Positions 43,498 through 53,828 of a DNA stretch of 64,000 nucleotides are shown piece by piece. Source of the stretch: Methylobacterium sp. DB0501 (GTDB taxonomy: Bacteria > Pseudomonadota > Alphaproteobacteria > Rhizobiales > Beijerinckiaceae); contig NZ_JAAKGV010000016.1 of assembly GCF_011043735.1 (NCBI RefSeq), positions 124,001 to 188,000 of the forward strand, given 5' to 3'. Under the pieces are notes generated by a model that saw only the letters and a list, made by a program, of their open reading frames with translations, did not search any database and was not told where the DNA came from. Position numbers and translations under genes: made by a program. Every line of letters begins with the position of its first letter. Positions within the stretch are counted from its first letter, which is position 1.

Positions 43498-45702
43498 TCA
43501 CACGCCGCGGAGCGCCGTGAGGTCGAGGGGGAGCGAGCGCAGGCGCTGGCCCGTGGCGGCAAACACCGCGTTCGAGATCGCCGGGCCCAGCACCGGCACG
43601 CCGGGCTCGCCGATGCCGGTCGGGGCGGCGGCGGAGGGCACGATGTGGACCTCGACCTTCGGCATCTCGCTCATCCGGGTCGGCTCGTAGGCGTCGAAGT
43701 TCTTCTCCTGCACCTCGCCGTCCTTGAACGTGATCTTGTTGCGCAGGACCGCCGAGAGCGCGAAGCCGACCGCCCCCTCGACCTGGGCCCGGATGACGTC
43801 CGGGTTCACCGCCACGCCGACATCGACCGCCGCGACGATGCGGTTCACCTTCACCTTGCCGGCCTCCGCCGTCACGTCGGCCACCATCGCCACGTAGGAG
43901 CCGAAGGATTCATGCGCGGCGACGCCGTAGCCCCGTCCCGGCTTCGTCTCGCGGGCGCTCCAGCCCGCCTTCTCGGCGGCGAGCGTCAGGGCGGCGGAGA
44001 GCCGCGGCGCCTGGCGGAGGAGACCGAGGCGGTAGGCCACCGGGTCCTGGCCGGCGGCATGCGCCAGCTCGTCGATGAACACCTCCATCGCCTGCGCGGT
44101 GTGCGAATGCCCGACCGAGCGCCACCACAGGACCGGCACGCCCTCGCGGGCATTGTGGACCTCGAACCGGTAGGCCGGCAGGGAATAGGGCGTGTCGGCC
44201 GCGCCCTCGACGGTGGTCGCGTCGACCCCGTCCTTCACCATCATCGCCTCGAGGGGCGTGCCGATGATGATCGACTTGCCGACGATCGTGTGCTCCCAGC
44301 CGGTGATCGCCCCCTTGGCGTCGAGGCCGGCGCGGATGCGGTGATAGGCGGCCGGGCGGTAATAGCCGCCGGTGATGTCGTCCTCGCGGGTCCAGACGAG
44401 GTGGATCGGGGCCTTCTCGCCGGTGGCCTTCAGGATCGCGGCGGCCTCGGCGATGTAGTCGGCCGAGGCGGTGGCGCGCCGGCCGAACGAGCCGCCGGCC
44501 CACAGGGTGGTGATGCGGACCTTGTCGGCGGTGGTGCCGAGGATGCCGGCGGCGACCGCCTGCTCGATGGTCTGGAACTGCGAGCCGGCATGGATGTCGT
44601 AGGAGCCGTCCGCCGCCCGCTCGATCGTGGCGTTCAACGGCTCCATCGGCGCATGCGCCAGGTAGGGGAAGGAGAACTCCGCCTCCAGCACCTTGGCGGC
44701 GCCCGCGATGGCGCCGGCCGCGTCGCCGCGCTTCGAGGCGACGAGGCCCGGCTTGCCGGCCATCGCCTTGTAGGCGGCCTGTTGCGACTCGGTCGATTGC
44801 CGCTCGGCGCCGGCATCGTCCCAGGTCAGTTTCAGGGCCTCCCGGCCCTTCATCGCCGACCAGGTGTCCAGGGCCACCACCGCGACGCCGCTCGGGATGC
44901 GCACGACCTGCACGACACCCGGCACGGCCTTGGCGGCGGCGTCGTCGACGCTCTTCAGGGTGGCGCCGAAGCGGGGCGCGCGGGCGACGAGCGCCGTGAG
45001 CTGGTTCGGCCGGCGCACGTCGAGGGCGTATTGCGCGCTGCCGTCGGTCTTGGCGTCGGAATCGAGCCGCTTCAGCCGGGTGCCGATCAGCCGGAAGGCC
45101 GACGGATCCTTCAGCGTCGGGTTCTCGGGAATGCTCTGGACCGCCGCCTTGGCCGCCAGCGCGCCGAACCGGCTCTCCTTGCCGCTGGCATGGCGCAGCA
45201 CGCCTTTCTCGACGGTGATCTCGCCGGCCGGCACCTTCCAGTCCTGGGCCGCGGCCGCGACCAGCATCGCGCGGGCGGCCGCCCCCGCCTTGCGCAGCTG
45301 GATCCAGGAATTCGCCACCGCGGTCGAGCCGCCGGTGCCCTGGATCGGCCCGAAGGCGAGGTTGTTGTAGAGGCTGGCATCGGCGGGGGCGAAGACCGCG
45401 CGCATCTGCGCCCAGTCGGCGTCGAGCTCTTCCGCCACGATGGTGGCCAGCCCCGTCGTGTTGCCTTGGCCCATGTCGAGGTGCTTGATCACCACCGTCA
45501 CGGTGTCGTCGGCGGCGATGCGCACGAAGGCGTTCGGCTTGGCCGGAGCCTTGGACAGGTCGGGGCCGCCCGCAGCCCGCGCCCCTCTCGGGTCGAGGGT
45601 GAGGCCGATCACCAGGGCGCCGCCGGCGGCGGCGGTGCCGCGCAGGAAGGCGCGGCGGGAGGAGACGCCGGCGTCGCGCGTCTTGAATCTGTGGTTCAGC
45701 AT
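43498..45702 (-). CDS. Molybdenum hydroxylase large subunit (xanthine dehydrogenase/IorB type)
   Basis: 734 aa with a Tat signal (SSRRAFLRGTAAAGGALVIG), so periplasmic. It is the molybdopterin-binding subunit of the isoquinoline 1-oxidoreductase/aldehyde oxidase group: MGQGNTTGLATIVAEELDAD, GGSFGRR and the C-terminal GIGEPGVPVLGPAISNAV with the catalytic Glu. Substrates of this group include aldehydes, nicotinate and isoquinoline; the actual one is unknown. It is 13 bases after the iron-sulphur subunit gene. No cytochrome or XdhC-type maturation gene is next to it. Confidence 0.94.
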   Translation of the reverse strand: MLNHRFKTRDAGVSSRRAFLRGTAAAGGALVIGLTLDPRGARAAGGPDLSKAPAKPNAFVRIAADDTVTVVIKHLDMGQGNTTGLATIVAEELDADWAQMRAVFAPADASLYNNLAFGPIQGTGGSTAVANSWIQLRKAGAAARAMLVAAAAQDWKVPAGEITVEKGVLRHASGKESRFGALAAKAAVQSIPENPTLKDPSAFRLIGTRLKRLDSDAKTDGSAQYALDVRRPNQLTALVARAPRFGATLKSVDDAAAKAVPGVVQVVRIPSGVAVVALDTWSAMKGREALKLTWDDAGAERQSTESQQAAYKAMAGKPGLVASKRGDAAGAIAGAAKVLEAEFSFPYLAHAPMEPLNATIERAADGSYDIHAGSQFQTIEQAVAAGILGTTADKVRITTLWAGGSFGRRATASADYIAEAAAILKATGEKAPIHLVWTREDDITGGYYRPAAYHRIRAGLDAKGAITGWEHTIVGKSIIIGTPLEAMMVKDGVDATTVEGAADTPYSLPAYRFEVHNAREGVPVLWWRSVGHSHTAQAMEVFIDELAHAAGQDPVAYRLGLLRQAPRLSAALTLAAEKAGWSARETKPGRGYGVAAHESFGSYVAMVADVTAEAGKVKVNRIVAAVDVGVAVNPDVIRAQVEGAVGFALSAVLRNKITFKDGEVQEKNFDAYEPTRMSEMPKVEVHIVPSAAAPTGIGEPGVPVLGPAISNAVFAATGQRLRSLPLDLTALRGV

Positions 45703-45715
45703 GGCGGCGTCCCGG

Positions 45716-46171
45716 TCAGGCGAGGGAGCGGGCGGCGTCGTGGATCGCCGCGCGGATGCGCTGGTAGGTGCCGCAGCGGCAGACATTGCCATCCATGGCG
45801 GTGTCGATGTCGGCGTCGCTCGGCGTCTTGTTCTCGGTGAGGAGGCCGATCGCCGACATCATCTGCCCCGACTGGCAATAGCCGCACTGCACCACGTCGA
45901 GACTGCGCCAAGCATTCCGCACCGCCTCGGCCACCGGGCCCGAAATCCCCTCGATCGTGGTGATCTTCGCCTCGCCGACATCGCCGAGCCGGGTCTGGCA
46001 CGCGCGCACCGGCTGCCCGTCGAGATGGACCGTGCAGGCGCCGCACTGGGCGATGCCGCAGCCGTACTTGGTGCCAGTGAGGTTGAGGTGATCGCGGATC
46101 GCCCAGAGCAGCGGCATCTCGGGATCGGCCTCGACCTCGTAGGTCCGGCCGTTGAGGGTGAGCTTCGTCAT
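45716..46171 (-). CDS. Molybdenum hydroxylase [2Fe-2S] small subunit (IorA type)
   Basis: 151 aa. The plant-ferredoxin-like N-terminal domain has CGIAQCGACTVHLDGQPVRAC, and the C-terminal domain CGYCQSGQ and CRCGTYQRI, so both [2Fe-2S] clusters are complete. It lacks its own signal, fitting Tat export as a complex with the large subunit encoded next. It passes electrons from the molybdenum centre to an acceptor. The ATG at 46171 lies 258 bases from the divergent histidine kinase gene. Confidence 0.95.
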   Translation of the reverse strand: MTKLTLNGRTYEVEADPEMPLLWAIRDHLNLTGTKYGCGIAQCGACTVHLDGQPVRACQTRLGDVGEAKITTIEGISGPVAEAVRNAWRSLDVVQCGYCQSGQMMSAIGLLTENKTPSDADIDTAMDGNVCRCGTYQRIRAAIHDAARSLA

Positions 46172-46429
46172 CGTGCGCTTCCGACGAGTGACTGGAATGG
46201 TTCCAGCCCGACAGGTGTCGGCCGCTCCTGCACCCTCGGCAAGCGGGGCCGATGTGCGCTGGCGCACCCGGTCTTGCCTGCCGCTGCGGCAGGGCGGGAC
46301 GGGAGCAGAGGGCGGGGGATCGGTGGCATTCGCGGGGTTCCGGCAGGGGGGCCTTAACGAATTTCAACGAACGTCTCCCCGACCGGCCTGCGGTCTGCGG
46401 CGGTGAGGGAGCGGTACGACCCGATCGCG

Positions 46430-47965
<1,536 letters not shown>

Positions 47966-48079
47966 CCCCGATGCGAGCGTCGCCTCGCGCGGACCGTCCA
48001 AGTCGATCGGCGCGGGAGCGTGTGAGTGCCGTGCTCGCGGTTCCGGCCGCGGACGATCACCCGCGCGCCGGGAAGGCCG

Positions 48080-49297
48080 TCACACCAGTGGAATATCCAG
48101 CACGAACTGCGCCCCGGATCCGCCGCGCTCGATGCTGAGCCGCCCGTCGAGCTGGCGGATCAGGCTGGCGATGATCTTGAGGCCGAGCGAGCGCTGGCGC
48201 ATCGAGACGTCGAAGCCCGGCGGCAGGCCGATGCCGTCGTCGTGGACGGTCAGGCGCAGGCCCTCGTGCCGCACCGACAGGGCGACCCGCACCGGCCCGG
48301 GGTCCTGCGGATAGGCGTGCTTGACCGCGTTGGTCACCAGCTCGGTGACCACGAGCCCGATCGGGATCGCCTGGTCGGCGCTGATCACCTTCGGGTCGGC
48401 CTGGCAGGAGAGGCGATGGCCCGGCGCCTGCTCCTGGAGCTTGGCCACCAGCTCGCGCAGGAAATCCGCCAGGTCGACCATGCCGAGCTGGTGGATGCCG
48501 CGCCAGAGATGGTCGTGCACCTCGGCCACGGTGGCGATGCGGGCGCCGGCATCCTCGAGGGCGTGGCGCACCTCGTCGGACTGGGCGTCGCGGGCCTGGA
48601 GCCGCAGCAGGCCCGCCACCACGCCGAGGCTGTTCTTCACCCGGTGGCTCATCTCCCGGGTCAGCTGGACCTGGTGGTCGAGGGCGTCGCGCAGGCGGGC
48701 ATCGCCCTGGTGGCGCTCGACCGCGATGCCGATCAGGCCGGCGAAGCCGGCGAGGAATTCCTGGTCGGCGCGGTCGAAGCCGTGCCCCTCCCGGCCCCAG
48801 GCCTCGAGCACGCCGTAGGCGCGCCGGCTCTCGTCGCCCAGCGCGATCGGGACGTTGACCGCGTGGCAGATGTCGGCGGTGGCCAGCCCCTGCGGCAGGT
48901 GGAGGCGCGCGCCCTCCTGCTCGGTCCCGCCGGCCCCGGATCCGACGGCGATGCCGTTGGCGAGCACGCCGGCGCCGGTGCGGAAGGCGTAGGAGGCCGG
49001 CGTCGCCTCGTCCCCGGCCGTCACGTCGGTCCCGACGAGGTCGGCGCGCAGGCCGGCGCAGGCGCGGATGACGAAGGCGTGGTCGGGGGCGCGGTATTCC
49101 AGCACCTGGCAGGAGGCGGCGCTCAGGGCCTCCGCGCACAGCTCGCTCGCGCGCTGGAGCAACGCGTCGAGGTCGCGGGTCTGCAGCGCCATCCGGGCGA
49201 AGGCGCCCATCAGAGCCTGCTGGCGCAGCCGGTACGGCAGCTCCGCCCGGCCGCTTCCGGCATCGAACGCCTCACGGATCGACCCGTCACTCGCCAT
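48080..49297 (-). CDS. GAF-domain histidine kinase, HisKA_2 type
   Basis: 405 aa. A GAF sensor (about 30-190, VPIALGDESRRAYGVLEAWG and FLAGFAGLIGIAVERH) is followed by the HisKA_2 dimerisation box MSHRVKNSLGVVAGLLRLQA and an ATPase domain (VTELVTNAVKHAYP, DDGIGLPPGFD, SLGLKIIASLIRQL). HisKA_2 kinases in Rhizobiales often serve the PhyR general stress pathway or blue-light sensing. No membrane helix, so it is cytosolic. It is a single gene, 173 bases downstream of the cbbP-like stop. Confidence 0.9.
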   Translation of the reverse strand: MASDGSIREAFDAGSGRAELPYRLRQQALMGAFARMALQTRDLDALLQRASELCAEALSAASCQVLEYRAPDHAFVIRACAGLRADLVGTDVTAGDEATPASYAFRTGAGVLANGIAVGSGAGGTEQEGARLHLPQGLATADICHAVNVPIALGDESRRAYGVLEAWGREGHGFDRADQEFLAGFAGLIGIAVERHQGDARLRDALDHQVQLTREMSHRVKNSLGVVAGLLRLQARDAQSDEVRHALEDAGARIATVAEVHDHLWRGIHQLGMVDLADFLRELVAKLQEQAPGHRLSCQADPKVISADQAIPIGLVVTELVTNAVKHAYPQDPGPVRVALSVRHEGLRLTVHDDGIGLPPGFDVSMRQRSLGLKIIASLIRQLDGRLSIERGGSGAQFVLDIPLV

Positions 49298-49470
49298 GGT
49301 CACTCGCCACGCACCGGGATTCTCGACATGGGGATGCGTTCCCCAGAGTGCCCTCCCCCGAGGCACGTCGGATGGCCGGACTCTTACGCCATCCTGCCGC
49401 GAGCACAAGCCGGGAACGCGGGCGCGTTGTGGGCCGGCGGGGAAGTCCCGTGGGAGCGCCCGGCCCGCCG

Positions 49471-50331
49471 CTACAGCAGCCGGCGCCGGTGCTCGACGAG
49501 GCGCAGGATCATCGGGGTCAGGATCAGCTGCATCGCGAGGTCGAGCTTGCCGCCGGGGATCACCACAGAGTTCGCCCGCGACATGAAGCTGCCGGCGATC
49601 ATCGAGATCAGGTAGGGGAAGTCGATCCCGCGCGGGTCGCGGAAGCGGATCACCACCATCGATTCGTCGGCGGTCGGGATCCAGCGGGCGACGAACGGGT
49701 TCGAGGTATCGACCGTCGGGATGCGCTGGAAGTTGATGTCGGTGTTGGTGAATTGCGGGCAGATGGTGGTGACGTAGTCGGGCATCCGGCGCAGGATCAC
49801 GTCGGTCACCGCCTCGGTCGAGTAGCCGCGGGTGGCCTTGTCGCGGTGGAGCTTCTGGATCCACTCGAGGTTGATCACCGGCACCACGCCGATCTTGAGG
49901 TCGGCATGGGCGGCGATGTCGACCCGCTCGTTGGTGAGCGCCCCGTGCAGGCCCTCGTAGAACAGCAGCTCCGAGCCTTCGGGAAACTCCTCCCAGGGCG
50001 TGAAGGTGCCGGGCTCGGCGCCGAGCCGCGCGGCGTCCTCGGCATCGTGGACGTAGTGCCGGGTGCGGCCGCGCCCCGAGGCGCCGTACTCGCGAAAGAC
50101 CGCCTCGAGCTCGGGCAGGAGGTTCGCCCGCTCGCCGAAATGGCTCAAGGTCGGCTCCCGCGCCTCCGCCTCGCGCATCGCCGCCCGGTCGAGGGCGTGG
50201 AAGGCGTCGCCCTCGATGAACGCCGCCTCGACGCCCTCACGGCGGAAGATCTGCTCGAAGGTGTTGCGCACCGAGGTGGTGCCGGACCCCGACGACCCGG
50301 TCACCGACACGATGGGGTGGCGTGCCGACAC
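49471..50331 (-). CDS. cbbP: Phosphoribulokinase
   Basis: 286 aa, bacterial class I phosphoribulokinase. The P-loop GSSGSGTTSVRN (about 12-23), AFIEGDAFH, LLFYEGLHGALTNERVDIAAH and VINLEWIQKLHRDKATRGYS with the catalytic and substrate residues are all intact. It makes ribulose 1,5-bisphosphate. The start is a GTG two bases after the stop of the FBPase-like gene, so they are coupled. No RuBisCO gene is in the window. In methylotrophic Methylobacterium, PRK is reported to have an essential signalling role by supplying RuBP to the LysR regulator QscR. That reading fits this locus and is inference here. Confidence 0.95.
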   Translation of the reverse strand: MSARHPIVSVTGSSGSGTTSVRNTFEQIFRREGVEAAFIEGDAFHALDRAAMREAEAREPTLSHFGERANLLPELEAVFREYGASGRGRTRHYVHDAEDAARLGAEPGTFTPWEEFPEGSELLFYEGLHGALTNERVDIAAHADLKIGVVPVINLEWIQKLHRDKATRGYSTEAVTDVILRRMPDYVTTICPQFTNTDINFQRIPTVDTSNPFVARWIPTADESMVVIRFRDPRGIDFPYLISMIAGSFMSRANSVVIPGGKLDLAMQLILTPMILRLVEHRRRLL

Positions 50332-50333
50332 CG

Positions 50334-51161
50334 TCAGGTCCGCAGGAGCCCGCGGGCGGCGAAGAGCGGCGAACGGTCGGCATCGGGACGGGCGAGGCTC
50401 GCGACCTCCCGGGCGGTGCCGAAGGCGAGGGCGGTGCCCTGGTGCAGGGATGCGGCGGGGATGTCGAGGATCGCCCGCCCGCGCCCGTCCGTGGCGGCAC
50501 CGCCGGCGGCCTCGACCGCCAGCGCGACCGGGGCCGCCGCGTGGACGAGCCGGACCTCGCCCGCGTCCCGGCGCCGCTGCAGCCCGCCGCGGACGAGCAC
50601 GCCCTGGGCGGCGGCCGCCAGCGAGGCGCGGCCGGCCTCCGCGGCGGGGCGGGACCCCGCTTCCGGCACGCGAAGCGTCGTCGGCGCCCGGAAGGTGCCG
50701 CTCTGCGGGTCGAGGAGCCGCGTGGTCGTCGCCGTGCCGTCGGTCATGGTCAGGAAGGTGCGCGGGCCGTAGGTGACGAAGCCCGCCGCCACCTGGCTCC
50801 GGCCGGGGGCGAGGAAGGCGGAGCGCGGGTCCGATCCGGCGGGCCGCAGGGAGAACAGCGTGCCGGCCGGCATCCCGCTGTCGAGGTCGCCCGCGCCCTC
50901 GAGCGGGGAGAGGGCCAGCACGAGGGCGGCCCCGGGCATCCGCGGCTCCGGCGCCGCTCCGTCGTCCCAGGCGATCGCCGCCAGCTCGGCCTCCCGCAGG
51001 GCCTCGGCGAAGATCCGGCGGGCGGCGGCCACCGGGTCGCCGGGCGTTCCTGCGACCATGGCCGCGGTCTCGGCGGCGGCGGTCGCGAGGGCGGCGAGGA
51101 CCGGGGCGAGATCCGGGTGCCGCCGCGGCGGCCTCGCGTCGATGAGGGCACTCAGAAGCAT
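50334..51161 (-). CDS. Fructose-1,6-bisphosphatase-like protein with lost metal site
   Basis: 275 aa against 330-360 for class I FBPase. Homology is clear in GTLFSLRPAG, APGRSQVAAGFVTYGPRT and the C-terminal RLVHAAAPVALAVEAAGGAA plus SLHQGTALAFGTAREVA. The metal-binding DPLDGSSN motif, however, reads SPLEGAGD, the upstream acidic pair is not recognisable, and the segment that binds the sugar phosphate before the C-terminal block is largely missing. The protein is probably not a working FBPase. It is coupled to phosphoribulokinase (stop and GTG two bases apart) and divergent from a LysR gene, so it may be a regulatory subunit or a decaying cbbF. Confidence 0.82.
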   Translation of the reverse strand: MLLSALIDARPPRRHPDLAPVLAALATAAAETAAMVAGTPGDPVAAARRIFAEALREAELAAIAWDDGAAPEPRMPGAALVLALSPLEGAGDLDSGMPAGTLFSLRPAGSDPRSAFLAPGRSQVAAGFVTYGPRTFLTMTDGTATTTRLLDPQSGTFRAPTTLRVPEAGSRPAAEAGRASLAAAAQGVLVRGGLQRRRDAGEVRLVHAAAPVALAVEAAGGAATDGRGRAILDIPAASLHQGTALAFGTAREVASLARPDADRSPLFAARGLLRT

Positions 51162-51184
51162 GGTGCGATCCCCCGAGGATGTCC

Positions 51185-51234
51185 GCCGTGCCGGGCTTGC
51201 CTGCCGTGCCGGGCTTGCCGTGCCGGACTTGCCC
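51185..51234 (+). repeat. Tandem repeat, 17-18-bp unit, three copies
   Basis: GCCGTGCCGGGCTTGCCT, GCCGTGCCGGGCTTGCC and GTGCCGGACTTGCCC run head to tail in the 231-base gap between the divergent FBPase-like and LysR genes, just outside the FBPase-like start. A regulatory role for the spacing is possible. Confidence 0.65.
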
Positions 51235-51392
51235 GTCGATGGCCGTTCGTGGCTTACCCGTCCGTGTCGGTGCGGGTTCAGATTAGCGTCCGGGGGCGGT
51301 GGCCGTCATCCTGTCCCGAAGTACGGGATGCGCCGGCGCCGGCCGCGATGTCGGATCGGCGTCCCACCGACGATCGAGGGCCCGAGGGGCGG

Positions 51393-52334
51393 ATGGCGCA
51401 GGACCGGATTCGCAACCTCTCGCTCAAGCAGCTCCACGCCGTCGCGGCGATCGCGCGGCTCGGCACCATGACCCGGGCGGCGCAGGAGCTGAGCGTCACC
51501 CCGGCGGCCCTCACCGCGCGGATCAAGGGACTGGAGGACGAGATCGGCCTCCTGCTGTTCGACCGCACCCATGCCGGCCTGAAGCCCACCGATGCCGGCC
51601 GCGAGCTGATCTGGGCGATCGACAGCATCGGCTCGGTGCTGGAGACCTGCACCGAGCGGTTGCGGACCCTGCGCGGCGGCCAGGGCGGCCGGGTCGCCCT
51701 CGGCGTGGTCTCGACCGCGAAGTACTTCGCGCCGCGGATCGTCGGCGGCTTCGCGACCGCCCATCCGGGCGTCGAGATCGACCTCGTGGTCGGCAACCGC
51801 GGCGCCACCGTCGAGGCCCTGCGCGACTACCGCATCGACCTGGCGTTGATGGGCCGCCCGCCGCGGGACTTCGCCATCGCCGCCGAATCGTTCGGGCCGC
51901 ATCCGCTCGTGGTCATCGCCGCCCCCGACCACCGCTTCGCCGGGCGGCGCGGCCTGACCCGGGAGGAACTGGCCGAGGAGCCGTTCCTCGTGCGCGAATA
52001 CGGCTCGGGCACCCGCACGGTGTTCGAGGAATTCATGACCGGCCTGCTGATCCGGCGTGCCCGCATCGGCATCGACAGCGGTTCGAACGAGACCATCAAG
52101 CAGACCGTGATGGCGGGCCTCGGCATCGCGCTGATCTCCGGCCACACCGTCGCGTCGGAGCTGGCGGATGGCCGCCTCGTGCTCCTCGACGTCGAGGGCA
52201 TGCCGATCCGCCGCGACTGGTTCGTGGTCCGGCGGGCCGACAAGGTGCTGAGCCCGGCCGGGACGGCTTTGTGGGATTTCCTGCTGGGGGAGGGCGCCGC
52301 CTGGCTGCCGGCCCTGCCGACACCCACGGGCTGA
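51393..52334 (+). CDS. LysR-family regulator, CbbR/QscR-like by context
   Basis: 313 aa. The helix-turn-helix is at about 8-65 (LHAVAAIARLGTMTRAAQELSVTPAALTARIKGLE) and the effector domain follows (VALGVVSTAKYFAPRIVGGF, DLVVGNRGATVEALRDYRID, QTVMAGLGIALISGHTVASEL). The GNRxxT-type phrase and ISGHTV block are also seen in CbbR proteins, which bind RuBP, NADPH or other sugar phosphates. It is divergent from the FBPase-like/phosphoribulokinase pair, the classic cbbR layout. The ATG at 51393 is chosen; 51348 is an in-frame alternative. CbbR versus QscR cannot be settled here. Confidence 0.88.
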   Translation: MAQDRIRNLSLKQLHAVAAIARLGTMTRAAQELSVTPAALTARIKGLEDEIGLLLFDRTHAGLKPTDAGRELIWAIDSIGSVLETCTERLRTLRGGQGGRVALGVVSTAKYFAPRIVGGFATAHPGVEIDLVVGNRGATVEALRDYRIDLALMGRPPRDFAIAAESFGPHPLVVIAAPDHRFAGRRGLTREELAEEPFLVREYGSGTRTVFEEFMTGLLIRRARIGIDSGSNETIKQTVMAGLGIALISGHTVASELADGRLVLLDVEGMPIRRDWFVVRRADKVLSPAGTALWDFLLGEGAAWLPALPTPTG

Positions 52335-52435
52335 GCAGATTTCGCAGAAATGGTCGCCGGTTTTGCGACAAAAATCTCAGACAAAACAAGAGTTCGAGTG
52401 GAGGAGGCGTTGGCCCGCCGACGCAAGCCTGCCGA
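52331..52435 (+). repeat. Dispersed repeat, family 3
   Basis: Second copy of the element at 39326-39430 (GAGCAGATTTCGCAGAAATG, TTGCGACAAAAATCTCAGAC, CCGACGCAAGCCTGCCGAGAG). It begins at the very stop codon of the LysR gene and runs into a family 2 element. Confidence 0.8.
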
Positions 52436-52537
52436 GAGCGTTTCCCGAGGAAGCGGATGCCGGCTGGTCGAGGGACGATGCAGCAAGGTCAAGGATTGGG
52501 AGCGCTGTCCGATTGCGGCGCGATCCGGCGGCGCTCC
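52436..52537 (+). repeat. Structured dispersed repeat, family 2
   Basis: GAGCGTTTCCCGAGGAAGCGG then ATGCCGGCTGGTCG, followed by the hairpin at 52499-52537: GGAGCGC against GCGCTCC with the conserved GATTGCGGCGCGATC loop. Together with family 3 it fills the gap between convergent LysR and HD-GYP genes and could act as a two-way terminator. Confidence 0.8.
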
Positions 52538-52545
52538 AGGCGGGG

Positions 52546-53685
52546 TCAGGCCGCCTCGTCGTGCCGCGCGCGGGGCGCGGCGGCGTCCGGCACCTCCCGG
52601 GGCAGGGTCGGCACCCGGGCCCAGGGCTCGATCCGGAACGGGATGTCGCGCAGACGTCCCGACGCATTGGCGCTGACCGCCAGGATCTCGTCCCAGCGCG
52701 ACAGGAAGGCGGCGACGCAGGCCGGATCGAAGTGGCGGCCGCTCTCGGCCTCGATGCAGGCCCGCGCCTCGTCGAGCGGCATCGCCGCCTTGTAGGGCCG
52801 CTGGGTGGTCAGCGCGTCGAACACGTCGGCGACGGCGACGATGCGCGCCGCGAGCGGGATCGCCGTGCCGGACAGGCCGTGGGGGTAGCCGCCGCCGTCC
52901 CAGCGCTCGTGATGCGCTTCGGCGATCTCCGCCGCCAGCCCGATCAGCGCGCAGGTGCTGCCGCCCAGGATGCGCTTCCCGATCGCCGCATGGGTGCGGA
53001 TCAGCGCGAATTCCTCCTCGTCGAGGCGGCCGGGCTTCAGCAGCACCCCGTCGGGGATCGCCACCTTGCCGACGTCGTGGAGGGGGGCGGCCAGGTAGAC
53101 GCGGCGGCACAGATCCGCGTCGAGGCCCAGGGCCTCGGCCATGATCTGGCTGTAGCGGGCGACGCGCCAGGTGTGGTCGCCGGTGTCGTTGTCCCGGTAC
53201 TCCACCGCCAGCGACAGGCGGAAGATGATCTCGGCCTCGCGCTCGCGGAGGGTGCGCACCGCCTTCTCGATCTCGCCTGCGAGCCAGGAGGCCTGATCGT
53301 CGAGCCGCCGCACGGCGCCGGCGAGCCGCACCAGATTGCGCAGCCGCACCTTCAGCTCGATGCGGCCGACGCGCTTGTCGACGAAGTCGGTCGCCCCGGC
53401 ATCGAGGGCCGCGAGCCGGACCCGGTCGCTCACCTCGCTGGTGATCATCACGATCGGCACCTGGGCGTAGTGCTCGATGCCGCGCAGCTGGCGGATGACC
53501 GCGATCCCGTCCATGTCGGGCATGTTGTAATCGACCAGGACGAGGTCGAAGGCACGCATCCGCGCCTCGTCCAGCGCCGCCAGCGGGTTCTCGAAGATCG
53601 CGGCCGTCGCCTGGCCGTCATGCTCCACCAATCGCTTCAGCCGGGTCAGGACCGTCCGGCTGTCATCGATGACGAGGATGTCCAT
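52546..53685 (-). CDS. Response regulator with HD-GYP c-di-GMP phosphodiesterase domain
   Basis: 379 aa. Receiver domain (1-120): acidic pocket in VIDDSRTV, phospho-Asp in LVLVDYNMPDMDG, Lys in DFVDKRVG. After a coiled-coil linker an HD-GYP domain (about 165-340) has HDVGKVAIPDGVLLKPG and the defining HHERWDGGGYPHGLSG, so it should hydrolyse c-di-GMP once phosphorylated. Residues 340-379 are a Pro/Arg-rich tail. The partner kinase is not adjacent. The ATG at 53685 starts exactly at the receiver. A CtrA-like half-perfect site lies about 130 bases upstream. Confidence 0.93.
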   Translation of the reverse strand: MDILVIDDSRTVLTRLKRLVEHDGQATAAIFENPLAALDEARMRAFDLVLVDYNMPDMDGIAVIRQLRGIEHYAQVPIVMITSEVSDRVRLAALDAGATDFVDKRVGRIELKVRLRNLVRLAGAVRRLDDQASWLAGEIEKAVRTLREREAEIIFRLSLAVEYRDNDTGDHTWRVARYSQIMAEALGLDADLCRRVYLAAPLHDVGKVAIPDGVLLKPGRLDEEEFALIRTHAAIGKRILGGSTCALIGLAAEIAEAHHERWDGGGYPHGLSGTAIPLAARIVAVADVFDALTTQRPYKAAMPLDEARACIEAESGRHFDPACVAAFLSRWDEILAVSANASGRLRDIPFRIEPWARVPTLPREVPDAAAPRARHDEAA

Positions 53686-53812
53686 CCGTCCTTCTCCCGC
53701 GGCGCACGACGTTCGGCCTTGGGCCGATACCCGCGGCATGGAGAGCCGAGAGCTCCCCCGAGCTCGAAACCAGGATGTGGTTTGCTCACCGGCCGATCCT
53801 GGATTTTCGGAC

Positions 53813-53828
53813 TTAACTGTGAGTAAAC
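53813..53828. promoter_or_regulatory. CtrA-like site upstream of the HD-GYP gene
   Basis: TTAA-N7-TAAAC, one base off the TTAA-N7-TTAAC consensus of the cell-cycle regulator CtrA, about 130 bases upstream of the HD-GYP start codon in an AT-rich patch. Weak on its own. Confidence 0.3.
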
